From: UMGS1370 sp046957575
Lineage (GTDB): Bacteria > Bacillota > Clostridia > Lachnospirales > Lachnospiraceae
Reading direction: 5' to 3'
Assembly (NCBI GenBank): GCA_046957575.1
Contig: JBKUOG010000014.1
Coordinates: 1 to 64,000 of the forward strand
Length of the DNA: 64,000 nucleotides
Notes under the pieces: model-generated
What the model saw: the letters and a program-made list of their open reading frames with translations, nothing else
Databases searched by the model: none
Told to the model about the DNA's origin: nothing
Part shown: one piece after another, positions 1 through 9,221 of the stretch
How positions within the stretch are numbered: position 1 is the first letter of the stretch
How the letters are laid out: each line of letters opens with the position of its first letter
Program-made: the position numbers and the translations under genes

Positions 1-53
<53 letters not shown>

Positions 54-154
54 TTCCTCAACAACGTAGTTAATTATATCCTATAATGTTCTAGTTGTCA
101 AGATATTTTTATACAAATTTTCAGCACCTATCAACCGGTTGTGTTTGCAGTAAC

Positions 155-2011
155 TCAAACAGCAGTATCCGACTTCCCTATAAACACCACAATGGATCTG
201 GCTGGAACCATAAAGTGTTTTTGTTTTTCCAAAACCGGTTCCTCGCCCTCCTGATAGATACCGTTAATGCTGCCCTCGTCTGTGTTGACGGCAACATGCC
301 ATTTTTTCCCTTTTGGGAGGTTGGGAAGTGAAAATTCATGGGGTTCCCAGTGCATATTGTAGGTTACAAAAAATGAATCATCCGGCGTGCCGTCTTCTTT
401 TTTAGCATAGCTGCCGCAGTACATGATGCCCAACTGCCTGCGAAAATTTTCAAATTCCGGACACCATGCTTTTACTCCATGATAGGAAATATCCGGCTGT
501 CCGCATCCTAAATAATCCATGACTCTCGGCTCCTGCGCCATGTGGAAAACCGGATGTTTTTTGCGGAAAGCAATGGCAAATTTCACGAACTCCAAAATAT
601 CCTTGTTGGTACTGGTCAGATTCCAGTTAAGCCACGAAGTCTCGTTATCCTGACAGTAAGAATTATTATTCCCGCATTTTGTATCTCCAAACTCATCGCC
701 TGCCATAAGCAGCGGAGTTCCCTGACTTAAAAACAAAATTAAAATGGCATTGCGCAGCTGCCTGCGGCGCATTTCTACTACTTTTTTCTTTCTGCTTGGG
801 CCTTCGACCCCACAGTTCCAGGTGTAATTATAATCTGCGCCATCCTGGTTATTTTCACCATTTGCTTCATTGTGTTTCCGATCGTATGTAACCATATCCA
901 TCAGTGTGAACCCATTGACGTTGGCCATATAATTGATGACTCCGGTCCCTTTGGGGTTTTGCTTGCTGCGGAATACCAGATTATTGATCTGGTCCTCGTC
1001 TCCCTTCAGAAGCCGGCGCATATCAATCTCAAATCCGTCATTGTATTCTGCCAGATGTTTTTTGTTGCCGGGCGCTGAAATGTTATTCCAGTTGTCTGCC
1101 CAAAGTTTTACCCGGCTCAAATACGGATCTCTGGCCAGAAGATCCTTGGGTGCATATCCAATGAGATGAAACCCGTCTATGTGATATTCTCTGGCCCAGT
1201 AACGGACCACATCCAGCGCATAGGCCGGTTCTTCCAGTCCGGAAAAAAACAGATCCAGCACCAGTTCCAGCCCGGCCTTATGAAGATTTTTCACCAAATC
1301 CTTCATCTCTTTTACCGGATCTTTTTCTTTTCCTGAGCAGTAAGAAGCTTTTGGCGCCATCCGTTCTCCTGCAACAAATCCCCAGAAATTTATTTTTCCA
1401 GTAGGCTCGTCCTTCTCATAAGGGTTTTTCATAGCCCCTTCCGGCATCATAACTTCCTGAAACTCTGTAGACGGCATCAGTTCAATGGTGGTAACTCCCA
1501 GTTCCTTCAGGTATGGAATTTTTTTCCCAATACCGGCAAAACATCCCCTGTGTTCTGTTTTTGAAGACCCATGTCTGGTAAATCCCCTGGGGTGAATCCG
1601 ATAAATAATGCAGTCTTCATATGGATATTCTAAGGGCATATCCCCTTCCCAATCGTAATCATCTGTCAGAACTCTGGATTTTAACGTATTTTTTATCTGA
1701 GATGGACTCCCCCAGATTTCTCTTCCCCGAATGTCTTTTCCGTAAGGATCCGGGAAGAGTTTGCCGTCCGATTCATAACAATACTCGATTCCCGCAAACT
1801 CTCCTGTCACCGTCATATTCCATACATCGCCGATTTTGTCAGCAGCCGGAAACTCCAGTCTGGCGCAAGGCTTTTTTCTGCCATCCTGAAACAGCACCAA
1901 TGCACATTTCTCATTTCTGGAAACTACAGAAAAATGGGCTCCGCCGTCAATAGCAGTCACCCCCATTGGATAAACATGACTGCCTTCTGTTATTATTTTA
2001 AACTCTTCCAT
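155..2011 (-). CDS. GH13 debranching-enzyme-like protein, predicted catalytically dead
   Basis: The fold is that of the isoamylase/GlgX branch of glycoside hydrolase family 13: an N-terminal beta-sandwich (CBM48-like, around YPMGVTAIDGG), a barrel starting at YRIHPRGFT, and a well conserved LLMAGDEFGD segment with the following CGNNNSYCQDNE. All three catalytic acids seem lost. The nucleophile motif (normally DGFRFD) reads DGFHLI near residue 279, the acid/base region reads KLWADNW near 300, and the transition-state motif (normally HDGFTL) reads VNGFTL near 364. The frame can start at a TTG at 2092, overlapping the upstream protease stop, but the ATG at 2011 has a GGGGAGATGAGG Shine-Dalgarno region and gives the usual family N-terminus. 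It is the last gene of the 7273-155 operon. Family assignment is secure; a binding or sensing role is inference. Confidence 0.8.
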   Translation of the reverse strand: MEEFKIITEGSHVYPMGVTAIDGGAHFSVVSRNEKCALVLFQDGRKKPCARLEFPAADKIGDVWNMTVTGEFAGIEYCYESDGKLFPDPYGKDIRGREIWGSPSQIKNTLKSRVLTDDYDWEGDMPLEYPYEDCIIYRIHPRGFTRHGSSKTEHRGCFAGIGKKIPYLKELGVTTIELMPSTEFQEVMMPEGAMKNPYEKDEPTGKINFWGFVAGERMAPKASYCSGKEKDPVKEMKDLVKNLHKAGLELVLDLFFSGLEEPAYALDVVRYWAREYHIDGFHLIGYAPKDLLARDPYLSRVKLWADNWNNISAPGNKKHLAEYNDGFEIDMRRLLKGDEDQINNLVFRSKQNPKGTGVINYMANVNGFTLMDMVTYDRKHNEANGENNQDGADYNYTWNCGVEGPSRKKKVVEMRRRQLRNAILILFLSQGTPLLMAGDEFGDTKCGNNNSYCQDNETSWLNWNLTSTNKDILEFVKFAIAFRKKHPVFHMAQEPRVMDYLGCGQPDISYHGVKAWCPEFENFRRQLGIMYCGSYAKKEDGTPDDSFFVTYNMHWEPHEFSLPNLPKGKKWHVAVNTDEGSINGIYQEGEEPVLEKQKHFMVPARSIVVFIGKSDTAV

Positions 2012-2084
2012 TGCTGCCTCATCTCCCCTGATCATTTTTCGCACTCGTAGCGATTCCTGATCTATTATAAATGAAATCCCCTGA

Positions 2085-5000
2085 TTATTCAATTGTAACC
2101 GGTATGCTTACAGTATGTTTCCGTTCTTCTCTCAAATATTGAAGTACAAACTGATAGATCCCCGGTTCTGAAAGCATTCCGAAATTCAGACAGAATTCCT
2201 GGCCGTCCTGAGCGCTGCCAAGGGCATCCGATATGCGGACTGCCATCAATTCTTCGTTTTTGGTGCAGCTTTGAAACCTTATTTTGCTCATCTGCTTTCC
2301 ATAAACACCTGAAAAAGAAATCGGGGTATCGGCTTTCAACCTTAGCCTTCCTTCTTCCTCCAATCCCAGAAGACGCACAAAGGGAAATGGCCATTGTCCC
2401 AATTTATCTGACAGACTCCGCAGATACGGATAGCCTGATTCTGAAAAGTCCCAAACAGATGCAAAATCCCATCCTAAATCCTCATAGGTTTTCTTTCTTG
2501 CCAATACCTGGCCGTCTACTGCCTTGTCCCCATAATAAAAACCTTCCTCCGCTTCAATCTCATTATAGCACAGACACTCTTTTGTCACACAATCTCCAAA
2601 GATGGAAATCTGGGCATTTGCCTGTCCTGAGTGAAGGTAAGTCTGTGCCGACACAGTATGCGTGCAGCTTTTAGCACTTGCAGCCACGCCTCCAATCCAG
2701 GAATTTTCTCCGCAGGAAACCGTTCCAAGTACCAGACAGTTTTCAATCTCCAGCCCTCTCTCTTTACTGCCGCCAATTCCTGCAATGCCTCCTGCGTAGC
2801 CAACCATCCCCTTTGTGCGTTCCTGAATCCTGATATCCATCTGGCTGATACAGTTTTGAATACAGCTTTTTTCTTCATTTTCAAAAGGACGAAAACCAGC
2901 GCAGATACCGCCTGCCGAATCTGAAGCAACGATACTTCCTTCTGTCATGCAGCCACTGACATCCAGCTTATTCATGGCAAAAGCCGCAATACCGGAAGCG
3001 CTCCGCCCTTCCAACTGCGCATTTACATAGCTGAAGCTTATTGAAGTCATGACTGCATTTCCCACAATTCCAGATGCATTGCCTCCCGACTTTGCACTCC
3101 CTTCAAAGCGGCATCCTGAAACTACTGTATGGGTTCCTTCTCCTAAGATTCCTGAAAAATTATCTTTTACCTGCATCACAGATGAATCTTCTGACGGCTG
3201 CAGCCTGCACAGACAGTTTTCAATACGTCCTCCCTCACAGACAGATACAAATCCCAAAAAGTTCTGGGTTTCCTCTTTTGGCACTTCGGCAAGAAGCTGC
3301 ATTCCTCTGATACTGCCTCCGCACAGTTTGTCAATCGGCGCCAGATAGTTTCCGCTTCCTGCATCCCGCATAATAAATTTGCCGTCTTTTACCAAAGATT
3401 TGTCATCTGCTGTGCCAATCAGTCCAGTTCCCCTTGGCACAGAAAATGTAATTCCCTCAATACTGCTGTTTTCCATGGATTTAAAAATTCTCTGAATCCC
3501 GCTCATGTCATCTTCAAAAAAAATAACTCCAGGCTCTTCTTCTGCGCCCAAAACAGTATCCACATGGAGATGCACAATATGCGTGTTTAGCAGCGGAATC
3601 TCATCCGGCAGCATCCCTCTTCTTATGCGGGTATAACGGTTCACATAGATATAATACGCCGCATAACCTACGCCTGCCGCCCCTCCTCCTTTTACCAGCA
3701 CCTTGAAGATCTGGGCAAAGCCAGTGCTGTTTTTAGGATAATACTTTTTCTTCTTTCCTCCAGAACCAGTTTCCTCTTCTTCCTCTGTATAAGCCTTTTC
3801 AAATTCTATGATTTGGCTGCTGCTGATCACCTTCTCGGTCTTTGCCCAAATTGAAAGCTTTCCAGTCCCCAGGTATGTGCAGCGGATGTCAAATTCCCCT
3901 TTATCATCACTCATTCCAGTTCCTAATATGGCGTTTGTTCCATCCTGATCCAAACTGTCCTGATTTCCGTTTTCACTGCCGATAACCTGTACTACCATAT
4001 TGGCATAGGGGGATGTTCCCCTTACGTAAAACCGATACTCTCCTTCCTCAGGCGCCTGAACCGGATCTATGATGAGTCTTGCCTTTTCCAACTTTGTATA
4101 ATAATAACGGGTAATCTGATACTTTGACAAATCCTGTCCCGAAATCGAAAATACCCCTTGCAGCACAAAAGATTTCTCTTTGTCTGTCTCATTAATCAGA
4201 GTATCCTGAATGATACGAATCCCAGGAACTGTCTGTCCACTCTTCTCGTCCATGGCTGACCACGTTATGGAAAAAGGAGCATCTGCCTTTCCGTTATGGG
4301 GAATTGACAAAAGAGCATCTTCTACTTCGTAAGCATCTGCATAGGCCTTTAACTGCTGCCACTCCCCGGCAGCCGGTTCTGCAATCAGCTTAATCCCCAG
4401 CCGCCCTATGGCATTGGCAAACCGCTCCTGTGATACATCTTCCTTTATGTTATTAAGCAGAATATACTGCTCTCCTTGTGAGAACCCCTGTATTCCCCCT
4501 CCTATCTGTTCCCTGTAACTTCTGTGCATTTCCATCGGAATCAGACATTTGCCTTTTCTGCTGTAAGTGACTTTCAAAGCAAACTCGTGTTCTTCGGCTT
4601 CCAGATACACTTCCCTGCTAAGCCCATCTGGACTTTTTGCCTGAACAGGATATGTACCATAACCCAATTCATCCATGCACAGTTCTGTAAACAGCGCTTC
4701 TTCTGTCCCATCGCTCCTCACCAGAAACACATCCACATTGGTCTCTACAGTAGCATTAAACAACAGAACGCTCTTTAATACCTCCCGTCCGGCATCTGAG
4801 TCCCTTTTATAATTAACTATAAAGGTTACACAGTCCAAATCGTATCTTCCAGCTAAATCGCGGGCAAAGTATGTTCCAAAATAGTTATTCTGGTACAGCC
4901 TCCGAGCATCATACCATGGTTCAATGGACTTTACATAACAGTTTACTTCCAGCAGATAGGCATCCTCATAAGAAATCCAATAGTTCCAGTTCATACCAGG

Positions 5001-5726
5001 CGTTGTCTGTATAGCGGAATCTCGAATTAAAAATGCGCCGTCCCCTTTCAGTTGGGCCGAATGGGCGAAACAACTCTTTTTTATAGAATCGTCCCACCCT
5101 ACAATCATAACCGCATGGCGACCCCCATTTTTTGTTTCCTTTCTTCCGGGCATCACGTAATACTGGCTGTTCATATAGTCATCATCATAATAGATGCTGG
5201 CAAAAACAGCGCCATGATTCATCACAGCCCGTTTCACTGAATTTTTGCGTTCCTCCTGGCTTCTTTCAGGATCTACCACTCCAAAATCCGATACAAAATA
5301 AGTCTTTACCGGAGTTTTTTCAATCTGTTCAAAGGTCCTGTCCTCTAGCTTATCATCCAAAGGCGTAGGTTCCGCAAATTCATATACAGGCCCGCTGTTT
5401 CTTGAAAAATATGCTTCTATGCATGGACGAAATTCCTTAATGTTCGGCCCGCCTTTACTGTTAGGCGTAATTCCCCAGGACTTTTCCTTGCCTTTTGAAT
5501 TGTCAAAACAGGAATACCGCATATGCTCTCTGGAAAAATTGATTCTTTTCGGGTCTAAAAATGGATATTCCTGAACTAATTTAAATTCTACGCACCCAAG
5601 AGACGCATATGCCCAGCATAGCCCAGTGTTGTTCTGCACTCTTTTAGGAAACTCTGCCAATTTGGGAAATGTGTATTTTTCTGGTAAAACTTCTACTATT
5701 GAAGATGCTTCCATCTGTTTGTCCAT
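2085..5726 (-). CDS. Papain-like (C1A) cysteine protease with C-terminal GLUG-type beta-helix
   Basis: This 1213-residue protein begins directly with a C1A peptidase domain (about 15-265). The oxyanion Gln31 and catalytic Cys37 lie in QNNTGLCWAYAS, with the expected spacing of six. The catalytic His204 is in GGRHAVMIVGWDD. The usual Asn of the NSWG motif appears to be Asp236 (RDSA). Middle regions look like beta-sandwich domains. Near 670-695 a weakly hydrophobic Gly/Ala/Tyr stretch follows a Lys-rich linker and may be a membrane segment. Residues about 880-1060 carry Gly-rich repeats (SGIVGNA, SGIAAFA, GGICAG, GGIAGIGG) typical of GLUG/right-handed beta-helix proteins. There is no signal peptide, unlike secreted clostridial C1 proteases, so it may act inside the cell or be displayed by another route. 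It lies 17 bases after the DUF6508-like gene, with an AGGGGAGA ribosome site. Confidence 0.82.
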   Translation of the reverse strand: MDKQMEASSIVEVLPEKYTFPKLAEFPKRVQNNTGLCWAYASLGCVEFKLVQEYPFLDPKRINFSREHMRYSCFDNSKGKEKSWGITPNSKGGPNIKEFRPCIEAYFSRNSGPVYEFAEPTPLDDKLEDRTFEQIEKTPVKTYFVSDFGVVDPERSQEERKNSVKRAVMNHGAVFASIYYDDDYMNSQYYVMPGRKETKNGGRHAVMIVGWDDSIKKSCFAHSAQLKGDGAFLIRDSAIQTTPGMNWNYWISYEDAYLLEVNCYVKSIEPWYDARRLYQNNYFGTYFARDLAGRYDLDCVTFIVNYKRDSDAGREVLKSVLLFNATVETNVDVFLVRSDGTEEALFTELCMDELGYGTYPVQAKSPDGLSREVYLEAEEHEFALKVTYSRKGKCLIPMEMHRSYREQIGGGIQGFSQGEQYILLNNIKEDVSQERFANAIGRLGIKLIAEPAAGEWQQLKAYADAYEVEDALLSIPHNGKADAPFSITWSAMDEKSGQTVPGIRIIQDTLINETDKEKSFVLQGVFSISGQDLSKYQITRYYYTKLEKARLIIDPVQAPEEGEYRFYVRGTSPYANMVVQVIGSENGNQDSLDQDGTNAILGTGMSDDKGEFDIRCTYLGTGKLSIWAKTEKVISSSQIIEFEKAYTEEEEETGSGGKKKKYYPKNSTGFAQIFKVLVKGGGAAGVGYAAYYIYVNRYTRIRRGMLPDEIPLLNTHIVHLHVDTVLGAEEEPGVIFFEDDMSGIQRIFKSMENSSIEGITFSVPRGTGLIGTADDKSLVKDGKFIMRDAGSGNYLAPIDKLCGGSIRGMQLLAEVPKEETQNFLGFVSVCEGGRIENCLCRLQPSEDSSVMQVKDNFSGILGEGTHTVVSGCRFEGSAKSGGNASGIVGNAVMTSISFSYVNAQLEGRSASGIAAFAMNKLDVSGCMTEGSIVASDSAGGICAGFRPFENEEKSCIQNCISQMDIRIQERTKGMVGYAGGIAGIGGSKERGLEIENCLVLGTVSCGENSWIGGVAASAKSCTHTVSAQTYLHSGQANAQISIFGDCVTKECLCYNEIEAEEGFYYGDKAVDGQVLARKKTYEDLGWDFASVWDFSESGYPYLRSLSDKLGQWPFPFVRLLGLEEEGRLRLKADTPISFSGVYGKQMSKIRFQSCTKNEELMAVRISDALGSAQDGQEFCLNFGMLSEPGIYQFVLQYLREERKHTVSIPVTIE

Positions 5727-5743
5727 AAAGTCTCCCCTAACCT

Positions 5744-6127
5744 TTATACAAAATCTTTTAATTTTTCAAAAAACATCTGCGCAAATCCTTTATTCCACAA
5801 AGTGTTTAAGTATCCCTCCGAAAACCGTTCTACCCGCACGACTGCTGCTGCCAGCCGCCTTACATCGTCCTTTTCAGCCGAGGTCAGAAACTTCATAACC
5901 GCATCGGCATCTTCCAGCTGCAGTCCATTCTGCTCTGCCCAGCTTACATAATCAAAGGGAACCGAAAATCCCGTTACATCCCACATCTGCAAAAATTCCT
6001 CTACCTGCGGATCGTACACCACATTTCCCCATTCTCCGGCTGACCGCACTCCCATCACCTTTGGCTGATAAGAAAGCAGTACCTCCACTTCTTTTCCTGT
6101 AATCTGATAGTTGCTGATCGGATCCAT
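5744..6127 (-). CDS. DUF6508-like small protein
   Basis: This is a 127-residue protein. Its C-terminal half (KDDVRRLAAAVVRVERF, then SEG, and a final helix ending LKDFV) follows the helix pattern I associate with DUF6508, a family without known function. The N-terminal half contains an acidic stretch around DPQVEEFLQMWD and no signal peptide. It starts at an ATG with a strong AAGGAGG site, 3 bases after the macro/ART gene and 17 bases before the protease gene, so it is almost certainly cotranscribed. By size and position between a likely toxin-type enzyme and a protease it could be an adaptor, an immunity protein or a substrate. None of these is shown by the sequence, and the family match is from memory. 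Confidence 0.65.
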   Translation of the reverse strand: MDPISNYQITGKEVEVLLSYQPKVMGVRSAGEWGNVVYDPQVEEFLQMWDVTGFSVPFDYVSWAEQNGLQLEDADAVMKFLTSAEKDDVRRLAAAVVRVERFSEGYLNTLWNKGFAQMFFEKLKDFV

Positions 6128-6130
6128 ATC

Positions 6131-7273
6131 TTACCTCCTTAACCCCTGTTCATCTTCTTCTGCCAAAATGTGACGATACCCCGATTCATCCTTGGCATCT
6201 GTTACGCAATAGCCAAATTCCCGCTCCATAATCACTTCCCGTTCATTAGGGAAGATCGAATACTGCTCTACCTTTGTGCCGGTCAGCGACTGTATATCAA
6301 ATCTCGTGGCTTGACGGTAAAACCCTCCCTGCTCATAAGACGTGCTTGTATATGCCAGATTTTTCACATGTCTGCCCGGCATATTTTCTTCCCTTCTTTG
6401 AGGACTTAAGACTCCTTCTCCCCTATAAACCGTTCCCTGGTACAGAGGAAGATTCCTAAGCGCTGTATCCATTGCCTCAAATAACGGTTTATGACGGATA
6501 TAATCCTCCGCTTTTTTGTCACCTCTCCGAAGAATCGCATTCATTGTCATATAATAACTTCCCGTATACAAACGAATGGCATAACGCTGCCTTGGGGTCA
6601 GATATTCGTCATCTTCTGCAGCCCCACTAAGAGCCTGCGCTGCATAAAACTGATACTGCTGATTTTGAAAAAGAGTTTCCAGATTTTCATATCTATTTTC
6701 CAAATCAGAAAATACCTTTGTCATATCATTGTCTGGACGTTCCTTAAAGTAGATTAGCCGAGTCTCCCGAAACGGAAATTCCATTGCTCCCCAATGAACT
6801 GCGGCATAAAACAGCGCATCCAGCATATCTGCATCCTTTAATCCGCCGGATCCGCAGCACAGCATAGGAAATGCTGCAGTAATATCTGCCTTTTTATCTC
6901 TTTCAAACCAGGCAATGGCAGAAAAAAGATAAGTTACCAGATCAAAAGTCTGATCCCCCAATGGCTTTGGCGCTTCCAAGCAAATAATTCTCTTAAAATT
7001 CTGTCCCTCTATTGGCTGAGAAATCCAACAGGCATACGGCTCTATGTAAGAAACGGCCTTATTCTTTGCCAGTTCTGACAGGTGCACCCCTTTCCTGGCC
7101 AGCGCCCCAATAACGCTTCCCGGCGTCTCCGCATAGTCTCCCGGAAAAGCCGATACTGCAAGATAATCCACTGGCCCTGCTTCCTCTGCTGTAATATCTC
7201 CCTGAAACAGCCTTACCATTCTCCTGTCGTTTCTGTAGTACACTGACAGTTCACTTTTTAGTGTAATCCCCAT
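6131..7273 (-). CDS. Macro-like domain fused to an R-S-E ADP-ribosyltransferase
   Basis: This is a 380-residue, two-domain protein. Residues about 18-190 resemble a divergent macro domain: RLFQGDIT near 21-28 is the classic entry motif, and AAFPMLCCGSGG near 135-146 matches the second ligand loop. The NAAN-type loop is replaced by VSAFPGDY, so ADP-ribose hydrolase activity is doubtful. Residues about 225-375 look like an ADP-ribosyltransferase of the R-S-E class: an opening helix with YTGSYYMTMNAILR, the Arg in VYRGEG (about 283), the STS motif in YTSTSY (about 308) and the E-x-E element in NEREVIM (about 344). No signal peptide or membrane segment is visible. It heads the four-gene operon; upstream are a GAGGAGG site and a weak TTTGAT-16-TACAAT promoter. 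The target is unknown. Confidence 0.75.
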   Translation of the reverse strand: MGITLKSELSVYYRNDRRMVRLFQGDITAEEAGPVDYLAVSAFPGDYAETPGSVIGALARKGVHLSELAKNKAVSYIEPYACWISQPIEGQNFKRIICLEAPKPLGDQTFDLVTYLFSAIAWFERDKKADITAAFPMLCCGSGGLKDADMLDALFYAAVHWGAMEFPFRETRLIYFKERPDNDMTKVFSDLENRYENLETLFQNQQYQFYAAQALSGAAEDDEYLTPRQRYAIRLYTGSYYMTMNAILRRGDKKAEDYIRHKPLFEAMDTALRNLPLYQGTVYRGEGVLSPQRREENMPGRHVKNLAYTSTSYEQGGFYRQATRFDIQSLTGTKVEQYSIFPNEREVIMEREFGYCVTDAKDESGYRHILAEEDEQGLRR

Positions 7274-7349
7274 TAGTTATCTCCTCCTCTTTTTAATTTA
7301 TTGTACCTCTTTTCAAAAACAATCAAATCAATCTCCCTGTTTTCCCCTC

Positions 7350-9221
7350 TTACTGCTCTGCTATCTTTGCCGCCAGCTCTTCCAGATACATCCACCGTTC
7401 CATCTTTTCTTCCAGAACTGTCTCTGCCTCTTCTTTTTCTTCCATAAGCTGATTCAGCTTCACAAAATCATGGGCAGACTTCTCAATTTCCTTATCTAAT
7501 TCGGCAATTTTCTCTTCCAAATTCGCCATCTCTGCTTCTATGGTTTCATAGTCTTTTTGCTCTTTATAGGTGAATTTCAGTTTCTGGGGTCCGCGGGTCC
7601 TCTGCCCCTTTTCCTTGATTCCAGCGTCCGGATTTTCCGAAGTTTTCGGCTTTGCCTTCTTATCTGATTCCTGCTGCGTCTTTCGCTCTTCTGCCTTGCG
7701 CAGTGCATAATCCGTATATCCGCCTTCATACTGGCGCAGTTTTCCGCCTTCTTCAAAAGCAAAGATACGTTTCATGGTACGATCCAGAAAATAGCGGTCG
7801 TGGGATACGGCAACTGCAATTCCCTCATAGCGGTCTAAGTAGTCCTCTAAAATCGTCAGGGTGGCGATATCCAGATTGTTGGTAGGCTCGTCCAGCAGCA
7901 AAATATTTGGCGATCCTGCAAGCACTCGCAGCAGATTTAACCGTTTCTTTTCCCCGCCAGACAGTTTTCCAATGGGACTGTACTGCTGCTCTGGTGTGAA
8001 CAGAAATTTTTCCAGCATAGCCGATGCAGACACCACCCCGTCTGCTGTCTGGATATACTCTGCAGTATCTTTTACATAATCAATCACTCTCTGATTCGGA
8101 TCCATATAGGAAACATCCATATCATTTTCCTGGCTGCCATCTTCTGGCTTTTCAGATACGATCTCCTGCGCATAATATCCCATTTTTACTGTCTGCCCAA
8201 CGGTTACCTGGCCCATGTCCTGGGGGATAATCCCTGCAATCATCTTTAACAAAGTAGACTTCCCGCAGCCGTTTGGCCCGATAAATCCTACCCGGTCCCC
8301 TTTTAAGAAAATATAACTAAAATCATCAATCAGCGTTCTCTCCCCATAGCCTTTAGAGATGTGTTCCAGTTCCACTGTCGTTTTTCCCAGTCTTGTGGAA
8401 ATAGAACTTAACTCCAGCTTCGAGTCCTGTACTAAAGCCTGCTGGTCCCTTAATTCTTCATACCGTTGAATGTGGGCTTTTTGCTTGGTCGAGCGTGCCC
8501 TCGCCCCTCTGCGCATCCATTCCAGTTCTACACGCAGGATGGACTGGCGTTTCCGTTCGCTGGCTTCTTCCATCTCCTGACGCTGCATCTTTAATTCCAG
8601 AAAACCGGAATAATTGGTCTGATAGCTGTACACAGAACCCTTGTCAATTTCCACAATCCGATTGCATACACTATCTAAAAAATAGCGATCATGAGTTACC
8701 ATGATTAGAGATCCTCTCCACTTTTTCAGATACTCTTCCAGCCAGTCCGCCATGTCATTATCCAGATGGTTGGTAGGTTCATCCAAAAGCAGAATATCCG
8801 CCGGAGAAAGGAGTACGGAAATTAAAGCCAGACGTTTCCTCTGGCCGCCGGAAAGCTGACCCGCTGGCTGTTTAAAATCCCGGATGCCAAGTCGGGTCAT
8901 CATGGACTTTGCATCACTTTCAATGGTCCACCTGTTCTCGTCAGACACATTGCCGGCCAGAACACATTCCAGGCTGGGCATCTTTGGATCAAACTCCGGA
9001 TGCTGGGGCAGATACCGGATTACCACATGATTGGCAGCAGTAATAGTTCCTTCATCCGGCTCTTCCATCCCGGCTAACAGTTTTAAAAGCGTGGTCTTTC
9101 CTGTCCCATTAATGCCAATTACGCCTACCTTTTCTCCCTCCTGCAAAGAAAAAGAAGCCTGATCAAACACTTTGCGTTCTGCAAATACCTTGGTTATTTT
9201 CTCAATATTAATCAAATTCAT
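7350..9221 (-). CDS. uup: ABC-F ATPase, Uup-like
   Basis: A soluble twin ATP-binding cassette protein of the ABC-F family, which act on ribosomes (and for Uup, DNA-repair phenotypes) rather than as transporters. The first cassette has Walker A GINGTGKTT, signature LSGGQRKR and LLDEPTNHLD. The second has GPNGCGKST, LSGGEKKR and LLDEPTNNLD. No membrane segment is present. The C-terminus (about 535-620) is a charged coiled coil, the mark of the Uup branch. The start ATG overlaps the stop of the xth gene upstream by four bases, so translation is coupled. Length (623) fits the family. It is a housekeeping-type rather than a resistance-type ABC-F, as far as the motifs allow. Confidence 0.88.
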   Translation of the reverse strand: MNLINIEKITKVFAERKVFDQASFSLQEGEKVGVIGINGTGKTTLLKLLAGMEEPDEGTITAANHVVIRYLPQHPEFDPKMPSLECVLAGNVSDENRWTIESDAKSMMTRLGIRDFKQPAGQLSGGQRKRLALISVLLSPADILLLDEPTNHLDNDMADWLEEYLKKWRGSLIMVTHDRYFLDSVCNRIVEIDKGSVYSYQTNYSGFLELKMQRQEMEEASERKRQSILRVELEWMRRGARARSTKQKAHIQRYEELRDQQALVQDSKLELSSISTRLGKTTVELEHISKGYGERTLIDDFSYIFLKGDRVGFIGPNGCGKSTLLKMIAGIIPQDMGQVTVGQTVKMGYYAQEIVSEKPEDGSQENDMDVSYMDPNQRVIDYVKDTAEYIQTADGVVSASAMLEKFLFTPEQQYSPIGKLSGGEKKRLNLLRVLAGSPNILLLDEPTNNLDIATLTILEDYLDRYEGIAVAVSHDRYFLDRTMKRIFAFEEGGKLRQYEGGYTDYALRKAEERKTQQESDKKAKPKTSENPDAGIKEKGQRTRGPQKLKFTYKEQKDYETIEAEMANLEEKIAELDKEIEKSAHDFVKLNQLMEEKEEAETVLEEKMERWMYLEELAAKIAEQ

